Below, in pieces: positions 53,917-62,703 of a stretch of DNA of 64,000 bases; the stretch's first letter is position 1; every line of letters starts with the position of its first letter. The DNA lies in assembly GCA_965601485.1 (NCBI GenBank), contig OZ271846.1:1426001-1490000 (forward strand). Direction: 5' to 3'. A program made the position numbers and the translations under genes. This DNA is from Methylotenera_A aquatica (lineage in GTDB: Bacteria > Pseudomonadota > Gammaproteobacteria > Burkholderiales > Methylophilaceae). Below the pieces are notes generated by a model. The model saw nothing but the letters and a program-made list of their open reading frames with translations, was not told where the DNA came from and made no database searches.

Positions 53917-55683
53917 TTAATACACGCGTGCTTTGGGCGCAAAAGATTCCACGGTTTGTGGTTTTAAGCGCACTGGTTTGTAAGTTAAACGCTTATCTTG
54001 CTTATAAAAAAGCGAATGGGTCAGCCAGTTTTCATCATCTCGCCCTGAAAAATCCTCACGCGCGTGAGCGCCGCGACTCTCTGTGCGGTTATTAGCGGCG
54101 TGCATAGTTGCTGCCGCCACTTCAATGAGATTATCCAGCTCTAATGCCTCAACCCTCGCAGTGTTGAATACTTGACTTTTATCTCTAATAGTCAGATTCG
54201 GGATGCGTTTTGCAACGGCATCAATTTCACGCACACCTTCTTCCAATAAATCGGGAAAGCGGAATACGCCACAGTGCGTTTGCATAGTTTTACGCATCAT
54301 GTCTCCCACTTCGGTCACATTTTCACCTTCTGCATATTCCAAGCGATTAACACGCTCTAAAGTCTTGTCAGCTGCATCGGCAGGTAAAGGCTTATGCGTG
54401 TTTGTTTTGATAGCGGCGGTCATATGGTCACCCGCAGCTTTACCAAATACGACCAAATCTAATAGTGAATTAGAGCCCAAGCGATTGGCACCATGCACAG
54501 AAACGCATGCACATTCGCCTACTGCATAGAGACCATTCACTACTTTTTCTCCCTCTAAAACAACTTGGCCATCTAAATTGGTAGGAATACCACCCATCAT
54601 GTAATGGCAAGTTGGCACAATAGGAATCGGATCTTTGATTGGATCTACATTGGCAAATGTTTTGGCGATTTCGCGTATGCCTGGCAAGCTTTTATTGATG
54701 CGCTCTTCGCCTAAATGGTCTAGCTTTAAGTAAACCGCGTCTTTATTTTTTCCAACGCCACGGCCTTGTTTAATCTCAGTCGAAATCGCACGCGAGATTA
54801 CATCGCGGCTAGCTAAGTCTTTAGCATGCGGGGCATAGCGCTCCATAAAACGCTCGCCTTCTGAATTAACCAAGTAGCCACCTTCGCCACGCACGCCTTC
54901 AGTAATCAGCACTCCCGCATGCAATACGCCAGTTGGATGAAATTGCCAGAACTCCATATCCTGCAAAGGCAAACCTGCGCGTGCTGCCATACCTAAGCCA
55001 TCACCTGTATTAATAAAGGCGTTGGTGCTAGCTTGGAATATGCGGCCTGCACCACCAGTAGCCAACAAGGTTGTCTTGGCTTGCATAATATGAATCTGAC
55101 CAGTTTCAATTTCTAAGGCAATTACGCCCAGCACATCTCCTTCGCCATCTCGGATTAAGTCCAATGCAAACCACTCTACAAAAAATTGGGTATTAGCGCG
55201 GATATTGCGCTGATAAAGGGTATGCAACATGGCATGGCCTGTGCGATCTGCCACGGCGCAAGTGCGTGATATTGGACTCTCACCAAAGTTTTGTGTCATA
55301 CCGCCAAATGGGCGCTGGTAGATTTTGCCTGATTCTAAACGGTCAAATGGCATACCAAAATGCTCAAGCTCAATAATGGCTTTGGCGGCGTTTTTACACA
55401 TAAACTCAATTGCATCCTGGTCGCCCAAATAGTCCGAACCTTTGATGGTGTCATACATATGCCATAGCCATTTATCTTCGGCCACATTACCCAAAGCAGC
55501 TGCAATACCACCCTGCGCCGCAACCGTGTGCGAACGCGTTGGGAATACTTTAGACAGCACAGCCACCTTAACGCCCGATTCTGCCAATTGCAAAGCCGCT
55601 CGCAAGCCTGCGCCGCCGCCGCCAACGATGACTGCGTCAAATTGATGTTTTTGAAGATTACTGGTTTTAGTAACTAAAGCCAT
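53917..55683 (-). CDS. sdhA: Succinate dehydrogenase flavoprotein subunit
   Basis: A 588-residue FAD-binding catalytic subunit. Dinucleotide fold DAVIVGGGGAGLRAAL starts near residue 16. The covalent FAD histidine lies in RSHTVAAQGG. The substrate loop HPTG is in FWQFHPTGVL, and the C-terminal NRTESRGAHAREDF is typical. Length equals E. coli SdhA (588). It oxidises succinate to fumarate. Confidence 0.96.
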   Translation of the reverse strand: MALVTKTSNLQKHQFDAVIVGGGGAGLRAALQLAESGVKVAVLSKVFPTRSHTVAAQGGIAAALGNVAEDKWLWHMYDTIKGSDYLGDQDAIEFMCKNAAKAIIELEHFGMPFDRLESGKIYQRPFGGMTQNFGESPISRTCAVADRTGHAMLHTLYQRNIRANTQFFVEWFALDLIRDGEGDVLGVIALEIETGQIHIMQAKTTLLATGGAGRIFQASTNAFINTGDGLGMAARAGLPLQDMEFWQFHPTGVLHAGVLITEGVRGEGGYLVNSEGERFMERYAPHAKDLASRDVISRAISTEIKQGRGVGKNKDAVYLKLDHLGEERINKSLPGIREIAKTFANVDPIKDPIPIVPTCHYMMGGIPTNLDGQVVLEGEKVVNGLYAVGECACVSVHGANRLGSNSLLDLVVFGKAAGDHMTAAIKTNTHKPLPADAADKTLERVNRLEYAEGENVTEVGDMMRKTMQTHCGVFRFPDLLEEGVREIDAVAKRIPNLTIRDKSQVFNTARVEALELDNLIEVAAATMHAANNRTESRGAHAREDFSGRDDENWLTHSLFYKQDKRLTYKPVRLKPQTVESFAPKARVY

Positions 55684-55686
55684 TTT

Positions 55687-56055
55687 TTAAATATTCCACA
55701 AAATATAAACCAACCAAAATAGGTAAACCACCAACACAATATCGACCGCCATTTGCAAGTAGGCGCGTAATACTTTATTAAAAACGTAGTCTTTTAGTAC
55801 ATCCGATACGCCCAACCAAGCATGCATAAAAAGACACATAAAAAATAATAAGGTCGCTAATCTAAACCAAATTGCTGACGAAAACTCGTACCAAGCGGCA
55901 TAATTTTCTTGCCAAGTGGCATTACCAAAAGGCTGTACGACTAATAGCAATATCACTAATGAAACTATATAAATCGCCATCACCAATGCCGTTAAGCGCT
56001 GCGATAGCCACAAGCGCATTCCAGGATATTTATGGGTTAATAATTGGATCAGCAT
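55687..56055 (-). CDS. sdhD: Succinate dehydrogenase membrane anchor SdhD
   Basis: About 122 residues from the preferred Met at 56055 (MLIQLLTHKYPGMRLWLSQR). The frame extends to 56082 but overlaps sdhC. Three membrane helices are present, and HAWLGVSDVLKDY holds a haem/quinone-site histidine and aspartate. It anchors SdhAB and forms the quinone site with SdhC. Confidence 0.88.
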   Translation of the reverse strand: MLIQLLTHKYPGMRLWLSQRLTALVMAIYIVSLVILLLVVQPFGNATWQENYAAWYEFSSAIWFRLATLLFFMCLFMHAWLGVSDVLKDYVFNKVLRAYLQMAVDIVLVVYLFWLVYILWNI

Positions 56056-56059
56056 ACTT

Positions 56060-56461
56060 TTACCAACAAATCGCAATAGCAAAAATAGCGACTGAAAATC
56101 CTACTAACCACAATACGACGCGGCTCGAAAAACGTGCTTTATGTAAGCTGGTCATCCAATGAATATCTTGCAATAAATGCCTGATACCCGCAAAAAAGTG
56201 ATGGAAAAACGCCCATGAAAGTCCAATAAGTAGCAATTTCATATACCAGGCATTCAGCACGTTTGTTAGCAAAAAATAACTATTCGGTGAGGCTACTGAC
56301 ATCTTAATAGCCAATAAAATCAAAGGCAAAACTAGAAACAAACCCACACCAGACGCGCGATGCAAAATGGATACTACTGCGTTTATGGGTAAGCGAATCG
56401 TGAAAAGATTAAGGTTTTTAGGCCTATGTCTATTTTTGTCTTTGGTGCTGTTTTGTTGCAT
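56060..56461 (-). CDS. sdhC: Succinate dehydrogenase cytochrome b556 subunit SdhC
   Basis: A 133-residue membrane subunit. The N-terminus RPKNLNLFTIRLPI and SILHRASGVGLF are the SdhC signature, and HHFFAGIRHLLQD in helix 2 gives the haem ligand histidine. Three helices. It starts two bases after the malic enzyme stop, so malic enzyme and sdh form one transcript. Confidence 0.92.
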   Translation of the reverse strand: MQQNSTKDKNRHRPKNLNLFTIRLPINAVVSILHRASGVGLFLVLPLILLAIKMSVASPNSYFLLTNVLNAWYMKLLLIGLSWAFFHHFFAGIRHLLQDIHWMTSLHKARFSSRVVLWLVGFSVAIFAIAICW

Positions 56462-56463
56462 AT

Positions 56464-57660
56464 TTATTCTTTTGCCGCTCTTGCTACTGCACCTGAAACC
56501 CGCTCTAATAAGCGCGCATCAAACGGTTTAGGAATAATGTATTCCTTACCAAACTTAAGCTCATTCAACTCATACGCTTTTAAAATTTCTGCTGGCACTG
56601 GCTCGCGCGCCAATTCACTTAATGCTTTCGCCGCTGCGATTTTCATGTTTTCAGTAATTTTGGTGGCTTTTGCATCTAGCGCACCGCGGAATAAATAAGG
56701 AAAGCAAAGCGCGTTATTCACTTGATTCGGAAAATCACTTCGGCCTGTTGCCATTAAAATATCGTCACGCACGGCATGCGCGATAATTGGCAGAATTTCT
56801 GGGTCTGGGTTGGCTAATGCGAAAATAATTGGATTTTTTGCCATACCTTTAATCAATTCAGCGTCCAAAGCATTTTTGGCAGAAACCCCAATAAATACAT
56901 CAGATTGCGGCATTACATCAGCCAAAGTTGCAGCATTTGTTGGTGCTACAGCCAAATCACGATTGTTATCATGTAAATCCGCACGATTGGTGTCTAGAAC
57001 ACCACTTCTATCCACCATAGTGATATTGGTCGCACCCATTAATTTAAGCAACTTTGCACAAGAACAACCCGCCGCACCTGCCCCTAAAAATACAATTTTG
57101 ACTTTAGGTAATGTTTTGCCTTGCAACTCTAACGCATTCAACAAAGCAGCGGCCACAATCACCGCAGTGCCGTGCTGGTCATCATGAAAAACTGGAATGT
57201 CTAGGCGGCGTTTCAATTCATTTTCGATATAAAAACAATGCGGCGCAGCGATATCTTCTAAGTTAATACCGCCAAATGTTGGCGCAATATTCACCACGGT
57301 TTGGATAAACTCATCCGGCGTGGCGGCATTAATTTCAATATCAAACACATCAATGCCTGCAAACCGTTTAAATAATACCGCTTTGCCTTCCATTACTGGT
57401 TTGCTGGCCAGTGCACCCATATTGCCCAAACCTAAAACTGCAGTACCATCGCTAATCACTGCTACTAAATTACCTTTATTGGTGTACTTATAAGCATTGG
57501 CTGGGTCAGCATGAATTTCACGCACTGGCTCGGCCACACCCGGGGTATAGGCAAGCGACAAATCATCTTGCGTCGCGCAAGGCTTGGATGAATCAACGCT
57601 CACCTTTCCTGGTTTTGGAAATTGGTGATAATCGAGCGCACGTTTTTTTAAGTCATCCAT
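56464..57660 (-). CDS. Malic enzyme, short form without phosphotransacetylase domain
   Basis: A 398-residue decarboxylating malate dehydrogenase. SLAYTPGVAEPVREI holds the catalytic Tyr, VAVISDGTAVLGLGNMGALA and PVFHDDQHGTAVI supply metal and malate ligands, and VFLGAGAAGCS is the NAD(P) loop. It matches the catalytic half of MaeB (759) but lacks the C-terminal PTA-like domain, as in short bacterial malic enzymes. It converts malate to pyruvate, CO2 and NAD(P)H and is the first gene of the sdh run. Cofactor preference is not clear from the sequence. Confidence 0.88.
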   Translation of the reverse strand: MDDLKKRALDYHQFPKPGKVSVDSSKPCATQDDLSLAYTPGVAEPVREIHADPANAYKYTNKGNLVAVISDGTAVLGLGNMGALASKPVMEGKAVLFKRFAGIDVFDIEINAATPDEFIQTVVNIAPTFGGINLEDIAAPHCFYIENELKRRLDIPVFHDDQHGTAVIVAAALLNALELQGKTLPKVKIVFLGAGAAGCSCAKLLKLMGATNITMVDRSGVLDTNRADLHDNNRDLAVAPTNAATLADVMPQSDVFIGVSAKNALDAELIKGMAKNPIIFALANPDPEILPIIAHAVRDDILMATGRSDFPNQVNNALCFPYLFRGALDAKATKITENMKIAAAKALSELAREPVPAEILKAYELNELKFGKEYIIPKPFDARLLERVSGAVARAAKE

Positions 57661-57839
57661 TTTTACCCTAACAAATTTTTAATTCTTAGTTTTTATGATG
57701 TAGCGCCTACTTTTTGGCTTTAAACAAAAACATAATTAGTATTTCTCAAAAATTATTCCAGCTAGGCGGATGAGCGCAGAATATACGATGAGTGCGGCAA
57801 GCAAAGTCCCACAACGCTGGGGCATCTTTTCAAAAATAC

Positions 57840-58580
57840 TTATTCGAGTTCGGACATGTAGTGATGGTCGTCTGTGAGACACAAGCCTAATCGCCACTCC
57901 ATCGGCTTATCACCATACGTATAAGAAACACGCTCAATACTCAATAGCGGCGAGCCAACCTTCAAATTTAAGGCTTCTGCCACCTCTGAATTGGCCGCCA
58001 CTGCAGTCAAGCGCTCTTCTGCGCGAATCATGCGAACACCATATTCAGTTTCATACATGCTATACATTGAACCTTTATTTTCTTCAACGCGCGTACCGTT
58101 TAGCCCTTTAAAAGGTGCCGCTGGTATCACAATATGGTCATAGATTAGAGGCCTACCCGAAAAAGTCAGCAAACGTTTTACTTCAATCAACGCCGCGCCA
58201 GCCTTTATTTCAAAGATACTCGACATGCGGATATCGGCCTTGGTTTTAGTACAATTTAATAATTCATTTTGTAGCACTTCTTTTTGACCATTGGCGGCAG
58301 TTAAGCGCAAAAAGCGCAATTTGATGCCTTCTTCTTTATGAGTTGCAACAAATGTGCCTTTGCCTTGGCGGCGAATTAGAATATTTTCGCCAGCCAAGCT
58401 ATCAATGGCTTTGCGTACGGTACCTTGAGATACTTTATAACGCGATGCCAAATCAATTTCACTGGGAATCATTTCGCCAGGATGCCATTCGCCACCAATT
58501 AAACTTTGCGTAAGCAATACTTTAATTTGGTCATACAACGGTTTATAGCTAGGCGAGTTGTTGGCTTTATCGGTCATCAT
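57840..58580 (-). CDS. GntR-family (HutC/UTRA) transcriptional regulator
   Basis: A 246-residue regulator. An N-terminal winged helix (about 12-75, EIDLASRYKVSQGTVRKAID) is followed by a UTRA ligand domain (about 95-240). It is divergent from the lyase-hydratase-prpBC operon and upstream of the malic enzyme-sdh run, so it is a strong candidate for control of one or both. Palindromes in the intergenic region are candidate operators. The effector is probably a CoA ester or a tricarboxylate, but this is inferred. About 180 bases without a gene separate it from the malic enzyme gene. Confidence 0.88.
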   Translation of the reverse strand: MMTDKANNSPSYKPLYDQIKVLLTQSLIGGEWHPGEMIPSEIDLASRYKVSQGTVRKAIDSLAGENILIRRQGKGTFVATHKEEGIKLRFLRLTAANGQKEVLQNELLNCTKTKADIRMSSIFEIKAGAALIEVKRLLTFSGRPLIYDHIVIPAAPFKGLNGTRVEENKGSMYSMYETEYGVRMIRAEERLTAVAANSEVAEALNLKVGSPLLSIERVSYTYGDKPMEWRLGLCLTDDHHYMSELE

Positions 58581-58644
58581 AGGCTCACAGTAATGAAGTT
58601 GTTGCGATTAAAACATACCTTTATAAAATAGTCTAGTGTTTTAT

Positions 58645-58665
58645 ATCTTATATAAGACATAAGAT
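58645..58665. promoter_or_regulatory. Candidate GntR operator, overlapping palindromes
   Basis: TCTTATATAAGA (58646-58657) is a perfect 12-base palindrome. ATCTTAT (58645-58651) and ATAAGAT (58659-58665) form a second, overlapping inverted repeat. They lie between the divergent gntR gene and the promoter at 58671-58700, directly upstream of its -35. This spacing suits a GntR-family dimer. Confidence 0.6.
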
Positions 58666-58670
58666 ATTTG

Positions 58671-58700
58671 TTGACATTGATTCGAAGGCCTATATATAAT
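58671..58700 (+). promoter_or_regulatory. Sigma-70-type promoter of the lyase-prpBC operon
   Basis: TTGACA (58671-58676) and TATAAT (58695-58700) both match consensus, with an 18-base spacer. Transcription would start near 58707, about 55 bases before the first ATG at 58762. The candidate operator lies directly upstream of the -35. Confidence 0.7.
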
Positions 58701-58761
58701 CTTTTTAATTATTATCCATCTGTTAAAAATACAGCATGGGTTTGACATATTAGGACTGTAT

Positions 58762-59643
58762 ATGGAAATAGGCTTCCGCCCCCGCCGCTCAATGCTCTAC
58801 GTGCCTGGTTGCAACCTGCACTACCTAGATCGCGCTCGTACACTGCAAGCCGATTCTGTTATTTTAGATTTGGGCGACCCTATATTAATAGCCTGCAAAA
58901 TTGAATCGCGCAATAACGTTGTTGCCGCCGTAAAACAAGGCGGATATGGCTCACGCGAAGTAGTTGTGCGAGTCAATGATTTAGATTCTATTTGGGGTCA
59001 TGATGATATTAAAGCTGTTGCCAATATTGGGGCCGATGCGATTCTTTTCCCAAATATTGAATCGGCAGACGATGTACACACCGCCTTGAAATGGCTTGAT
59101 GATGCTGGTGGTAGCCATATGCCTATTATGCTGATGATTGAAAGCCCGATTGCGGTATTAAATGCCAAAGAAATCGCAGCTGCTAGTGACCGTATTGCCT
59201 GCATGGTGATGGCAACTTCTGACTTGATTTCACAATTGCACGCTCGAGTAACGCATGAGCGTAGCGCAATACTTACATCGCTTTCATTGGTTATTTTAGC
59301 CGCGCGTGCCTTTGGTCGCTGTGTGGTGGATGGCATTTCAAGTGATTTCAAAAACATGCATTCATTTGAATATGCCTGTCGCTTAGGGCGTGATATGGGC
59401 TTTGATGGCAAATCATTGGTGCACCCTGCACAAATTGCTTACAGCAACGATGCCTACACGCCAAAAGCTACCGAAATTAAAAGCGCGCGGGCTATTATTC
59501 AAGCCTTAAAAGAGGCTAATGACTCTGGCCGAGGCACTGTTGTAGTAGATGACAAACTGGTTGAACATCATCATGTAATTGCCGCGCAACGACTTTTAAA
59601 ATTGCATGGAATGATTGCCGAGCTCGAAGAAGAGTTTATCTAG
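58762..59643 (+). CDS. CitE-like CoA-ester lyase (HpcH/HpaI aldolase family), copy 2
   Basis: A 293-residue CitE/malyl-CoA-lyase-like protein. RRSMLYVPGCNLHYLDRA is the substrate/CoA-binding start of the family, MLMIESPIAVLNAKEI holds the metal ligand Glu, and MVMATSDLISQLHAR the likely Asp. Unusually the usual D-L-E-D motif reads ILDLGDPILIACK, so Glu is replaced by Gly. It is first in the operon with the MaoC hydratase and prpBC. Likely reaction: cleavage or formation of beta-methylmalyl-CoA (propionyl-CoA plus glyoxylate); the motif change leaves activity open. Confidence 0.78.
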   Translation: MEIGFRPRRSMLYVPGCNLHYLDRARTLQADSVILDLGDPILIACKIESRNNVVAAVKQGGYGSREVVVRVNDLDSIWGHDDIKAVANIGADAILFPNIESADDVHTALKWLDDAGGSHMPIMLMIESPIAVLNAKEIAAASDRIACMVMATSDLISQLHARVTHERSAILTSLSLVILAARAFGRCVVDGISSDFKNMHSFEYACRLGRDMGFDGKSLVHPAQIAYSNDAYTPKATEIKSARAIIQALKEANDSGRGTVVVDDKLVEHHHVIAAQRLLKLHGMIAELEEEFI

Positions 59644-59654
59644 AAGAAGACTAA

Positions 59655-60725
59655 ATGATCATGCTATCCACCAAAACAAATAACGGCCGATTTTTCGAAG
59701 ACTTCGTTTTAAACGAAACTATTCAGCATGCCTCGCCACGCACCATAACAGCTGGTGATTGCTCACTATATCTTGGCTTATATGGCTCACGCAACCCGTT
59801 ACATTGCTCCGTGCCTTTTGCTCAAAACTTGGGTTACACAACTATGCCAGTGGATGATCTATTGGCTTTTCATATTGCATTTGGTAAAACCGTGCCCGAT
59901 ATTTCAGTCAATGCAGTTGCTAATTTAGGCTATGCCGACGTGCGCTTTATTCAACCCGTTTTTGTTGGAGATACGCTTTCTACATCCAGCCAAGTGATTG
60001 GTTTGAAGCAAAACTCTAACGGCAAAAATGGTGTGGTTTGGGTGCGTTCAACTACCACAAATCAGCGCAAAGAACCCGTTTTAAGCTGGGTGCGCTGGGT
60101 AATGGTACACAAAAATGATTTAGAATCACCTGCGCCAGCAACGGTTATACCTGAATTGCCAAATTTTGTTGCGCCTGAAAATTTAAGCATAGCCCCAAAT
60201 GTCACAACCAAAAACTTTGATAATAAAATAACTGGCGGCAACTATTTTTGGCAGGATTACCAAATAGGCGAGCGCATTAATCATGCCACTGGCTTAACGA
60301 TTAACGATAGTGATCACTCCCTGGCAACGCACTTATATCAAAATAATGCACGTTTGCACTTTGATGATTTCATGATGAAAAACTCAAACTACGGTAAACG
60401 CTTGGTGTATGGCGGCGTCTCGATATCGATGTGCCGTGCTTTAAGTTTTGATGGCCTAGAAAATGCTATTTCAGTGCTGGCGATTAATGCTGGCACGCAT
60501 GCAAACCCTGCTTTTGCGAATGACACCATTTATTGCGCGACAGAAGTATTAGACGCATGGCAATTACCCAATAGGGATTTTGGCGCATTGAGACTGCGCA
60601 TGCTTGGAATTAAAAATATGTCACCTGCCGACTTGACAGAGTTTAAAAAAGAAAAAGGTTACCCCCCAAATGTGGTGCTCGATTTAGATTACACCGTACT
60701 TATTCCGCGAAAAGGAAATCAATAA
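59655..60725 (+). CDS. MaoC-family hydratase resembling mesaconyl-CoA hydratase
   Basis: A 356-residue double hot-dog MaoC protein. RFFEDFVLNETIQHASPRTI, GLYGSRNPLHCSVPFAQNLG and DISVNAVANLGYADVRF closely match mesaconyl-C1-CoA hydratase (Mch) of the ethylmalonyl-CoA and 3-hydroxypropionate routes, as does the second half (RLVYGGVSISMCRALSFDGL). Mch interconverts beta-methylmalyl-CoA and mesaconyl-C1-CoA. It lies between two CitE-like lyases, which fits that reaction. The start with two near Met (MIMLSTKT) is unclear by three codons. Confidence 0.82.
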   Translation: MIMLSTKTNNGRFFEDFVLNETIQHASPRTITAGDCSLYLGLYGSRNPLHCSVPFAQNLGYTTMPVDDLLAFHIAFGKTVPDISVNAVANLGYADVRFIQPVFVGDTLSTSSQVIGLKQNSNGKNGVVWVRSTTTNQRKEPVLSWVRWVMVHKNDLESPAPATVIPELPNFVAPENLSIAPNVTTKNFDNKITGGNYFWQDYQIGERINHATGLTINDSDHSLATHLYQNNARLHFDDFMMKNSNYGKRLVYGGVSISMCRALSFDGLENAISVLAINAGTHANPAFANDTIYCATEVLDAWQLPNRDFGALRLRMLGIKNMSPADLTEFKKEKGYPPNVVLDLDYTVLIPRKGNQ

Positions 60726-60726
60726 T

Positions 60727-61758
60727 ATGGCTGAGGTTTTAAAAACTACAGTTTTAAAAAAGGTACATCCAGATGCCGCTTTATTCGGCGGAGAAAAACC
60801 ATTCCCGCTTATTCCTGCTTGTGAACACTTTGCAGGCAGTGAAAAGTTGATTTTAAAAGCGCTTAGCCTGCAAGACGCCAACAATCCAAACGCACCAGGC
60901 CCAGTATTTGATATCACCTGCGATTGCGAAGATGGCGCAGCAAGTGGGCAAGAGCGTGATCACGCAGAAATGATTGTGCGCATTTTAAATAGCGAAGCCA
61001 ACGTGCAAAAAATGGCTGGCGCACGCATTCACGATTATTCGCATCCCGCTTGGAAAGCGGATATTGATATTTTAGTGGGTGGGTGTGGTCGCGTATTAAG
61101 TTACATCACTATTCCAAAATGCACTAGCTTAAATCAAGCATCCGAAATGATAGCCTATATTCAAAAAGCCGCAACTTTTGCAGGTGTTGAAAGAGTCATT
61201 CCTGTACATATCCTGATTGAAACGCATGGCGCATTGAATCAAGTGCATGAGATTGCCAAATTACCATGGATTCAAGTATTGGATTTTGGCTTGATGGATT
61301 TTGTCAGTGCACATCATGGTGCGATTCCAGCCTCTGCCATGCGCAGCCCTGGCCAGTTTGAGCACCGGTTATTGGCACGCGCCAAAGCAGAAGTGGTTTC
61401 TGCCGCCTTAGCGAATGGCGTGGTGCCAGCGCATAACGTGACTCTAGATTTAAAAAATGTAGAAACCACGAAAAGTGACGCCAGCCGTGCGCGTAATGAC
61501 TTTGGTTTTATGCGCATGTGGAGTATTTACCCAACACAGATTCAAGCGATAGTAGATGCCATGAAGCCCAATTTTGATGAAGTAACCGATGCTGCCAATA
61601 TTCTGCTTGCAGCACAAAATAGTGACTGGGGTCCAATTCAATATGCAGGCGAGCTGCATGATAGAGCGACTTATCGCTATTTTTGGGAAGTGCTGCAAAA
61701 AGCCAGATTAACAGGTGTGGCTATTTCAGACGAATCTATTCAAGCTTTTTTTAGTTAA
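60727..61758 (+). CDS. CitE-like CoA-ester lyase (HpcH/HpaI aldolase family), copy 3
   Basis: A 343-residue lyase homologue distinct from copies 1 and 2. The family motif reads FDITCDCEDGAASGQERDHA, with Glu and Asp kept. HILIETHGALNQVHEIA holds the metal-ligand Glu and VLDFGLMDFVSAHH replaces the usual N-D-L block. It starts one base after the MaoC stop, so it is coupled to it. Relatives occur beside malate dehydrogenase and sdh genes in betaproteobacteria. Function is inferred as malyl-, methylmalyl- or citramalyl-CoA lyase; the sequence alone does not decide which. Confidence 0.78.
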   Translation: MAEVLKTTVLKKVHPDAALFGGEKPFPLIPACEHFAGSEKLILKALSLQDANNPNAPGPVFDITCDCEDGAASGQERDHAEMIVRILNSEANVQKMAGARIHDYSHPAWKADIDILVGGCGRVLSYITIPKCTSLNQASEMIAYIQKAATFAGVERVIPVHILIETHGALNQVHEIAKLPWIQVLDFGLMDFVSAHHGAIPASAMRSPGQFEHRLLARAKAEVVSAALANGVVPAHNVTLDLKNVETTKSDASRARNDFGFMRMWSIYPTQIQAIVDAMKPNFDEVTDAANILLAAQNSDWGPIQYAGELHDRATYRYFWEVLQKARLTGVAISDESIQAFFS

Positions 61759-61771
61759 AGTGATAACCCGA

Positions 61772-62659
61772 ATGAACAATCATCTAACGGCCGGTGCGCT
61801 CTTTCGCGCCGCACTGCAGGCTGAAAAACCACTACAAATTATAGGCGCCATCAGCGCGTATCATGCCATGCTAGCCACCCAAAGCGGCTTCAAAGCCATT
61901 TACTTATCTGGCGGCGGTGTGGCAGCAGGCTCACTTGGCTTGCCCGATTTAGGCATATCAACACTTGAAGATGTATTAATTGATGTTAGGCGTATTACTG
62001 ATGCGGTCGATACGCCTTTATTAGTGGATATTGATACTGGCTGGGGTGGAGCGTTTAATATTGCGCGTTCTGTGAAATCCATCGCCAAGGCAGGTGCGGC
62101 AGCCGTACATATTGAAGATCAAGTTTCTGCCAAGCGCTGTGGTCATAGACCAAATAAAGCCATTGTTTCATTAGGAGAAATGGTAGACCGCGTAAAAGCC
62201 GCCGTAGATGCCAAACCAAATGATGATTTTGTGATTATGGCGCGTACCGATGCATTAGCTGTTGAAGGCCTTCAATCTGCTATTGACCGTGCCTGTGCTT
62301 GCGTTGAGGCGGGTGCCGATATGATATTCCCTGAAGCGATTACAGAGCTCAACATGTACAAGCAGTTTGCCGCAGCAGTTAATGTGCCTATTTTAGCAAA
62401 CATCACCGAGTTTGGCAGCACGCCCTTATTCACGGTAGATGAGTTACGCATGGCCGATGTGAGCATGGTGCTATACCCGCTTTCTGCCTTCCGCGCTATG
62501 AATAAGGCCGCGCTAACCGTCTATGAAACCATGCGTAAAGAAGGCACGCAAAAAAATGTAGTGCACTTAATGCAAACGCGTGCCGATTTGTATGAGCACT
62601 TAGGTTATCACGTTTTTGAGCGGAAATTAGACGCCTTATTCAAACAAGAAAAAGACTAA
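61772..62659 (+). CDS. prpB: 2-methylisocitrate lyase PrpB
   Basis: A 295-residue isocitrate-lyase-superfamily enzyme that splits 2-methylisocitrate into pyruvate and succinate. Catalytic loop KRCGH lies at 121-125 with Cys123 as in E. coli. LLVDIDTGWGGAFNIARSVK and VHIEDQ give Mg2+ ligands. Start MNNHLTAGALFRAAL at 61772 is standard; the frame opens at 61715 inside copy 3 of the lyase and would add 19 unusual residues. No strong ribosome site; coupling with the previous gene is likely (stop at 61756-61758). Confidence 0.93.
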   Translation: MNNHLTAGALFRAALQAEKPLQIIGAISAYHAMLATQSGFKAIYLSGGGVAAGSLGLPDLGISTLEDVLIDVRRITDAVDTPLLVDIDTGWGGAFNIARSVKSIAKAGAAAVHIEDQVSAKRCGHRPNKAIVSLGEMVDRVKAAVDAKPNDDFVIMARTDALAVEGLQSAIDRACACVEAGADMIFPEAITELNMYKQFAAAVNVPILANITEFGSTPLFTVDELRMADVSMVLYPLSAFRAMNKAALTVYETMRKEGTQKNVVHLMQTRADLYEHLGYHVFERKLDALFKQEKD

Positions 62660-62703
62660 TAAGTAAGTTCACAATTATTGATTTAAAACTAGGGAGGAGC
62701 CTT

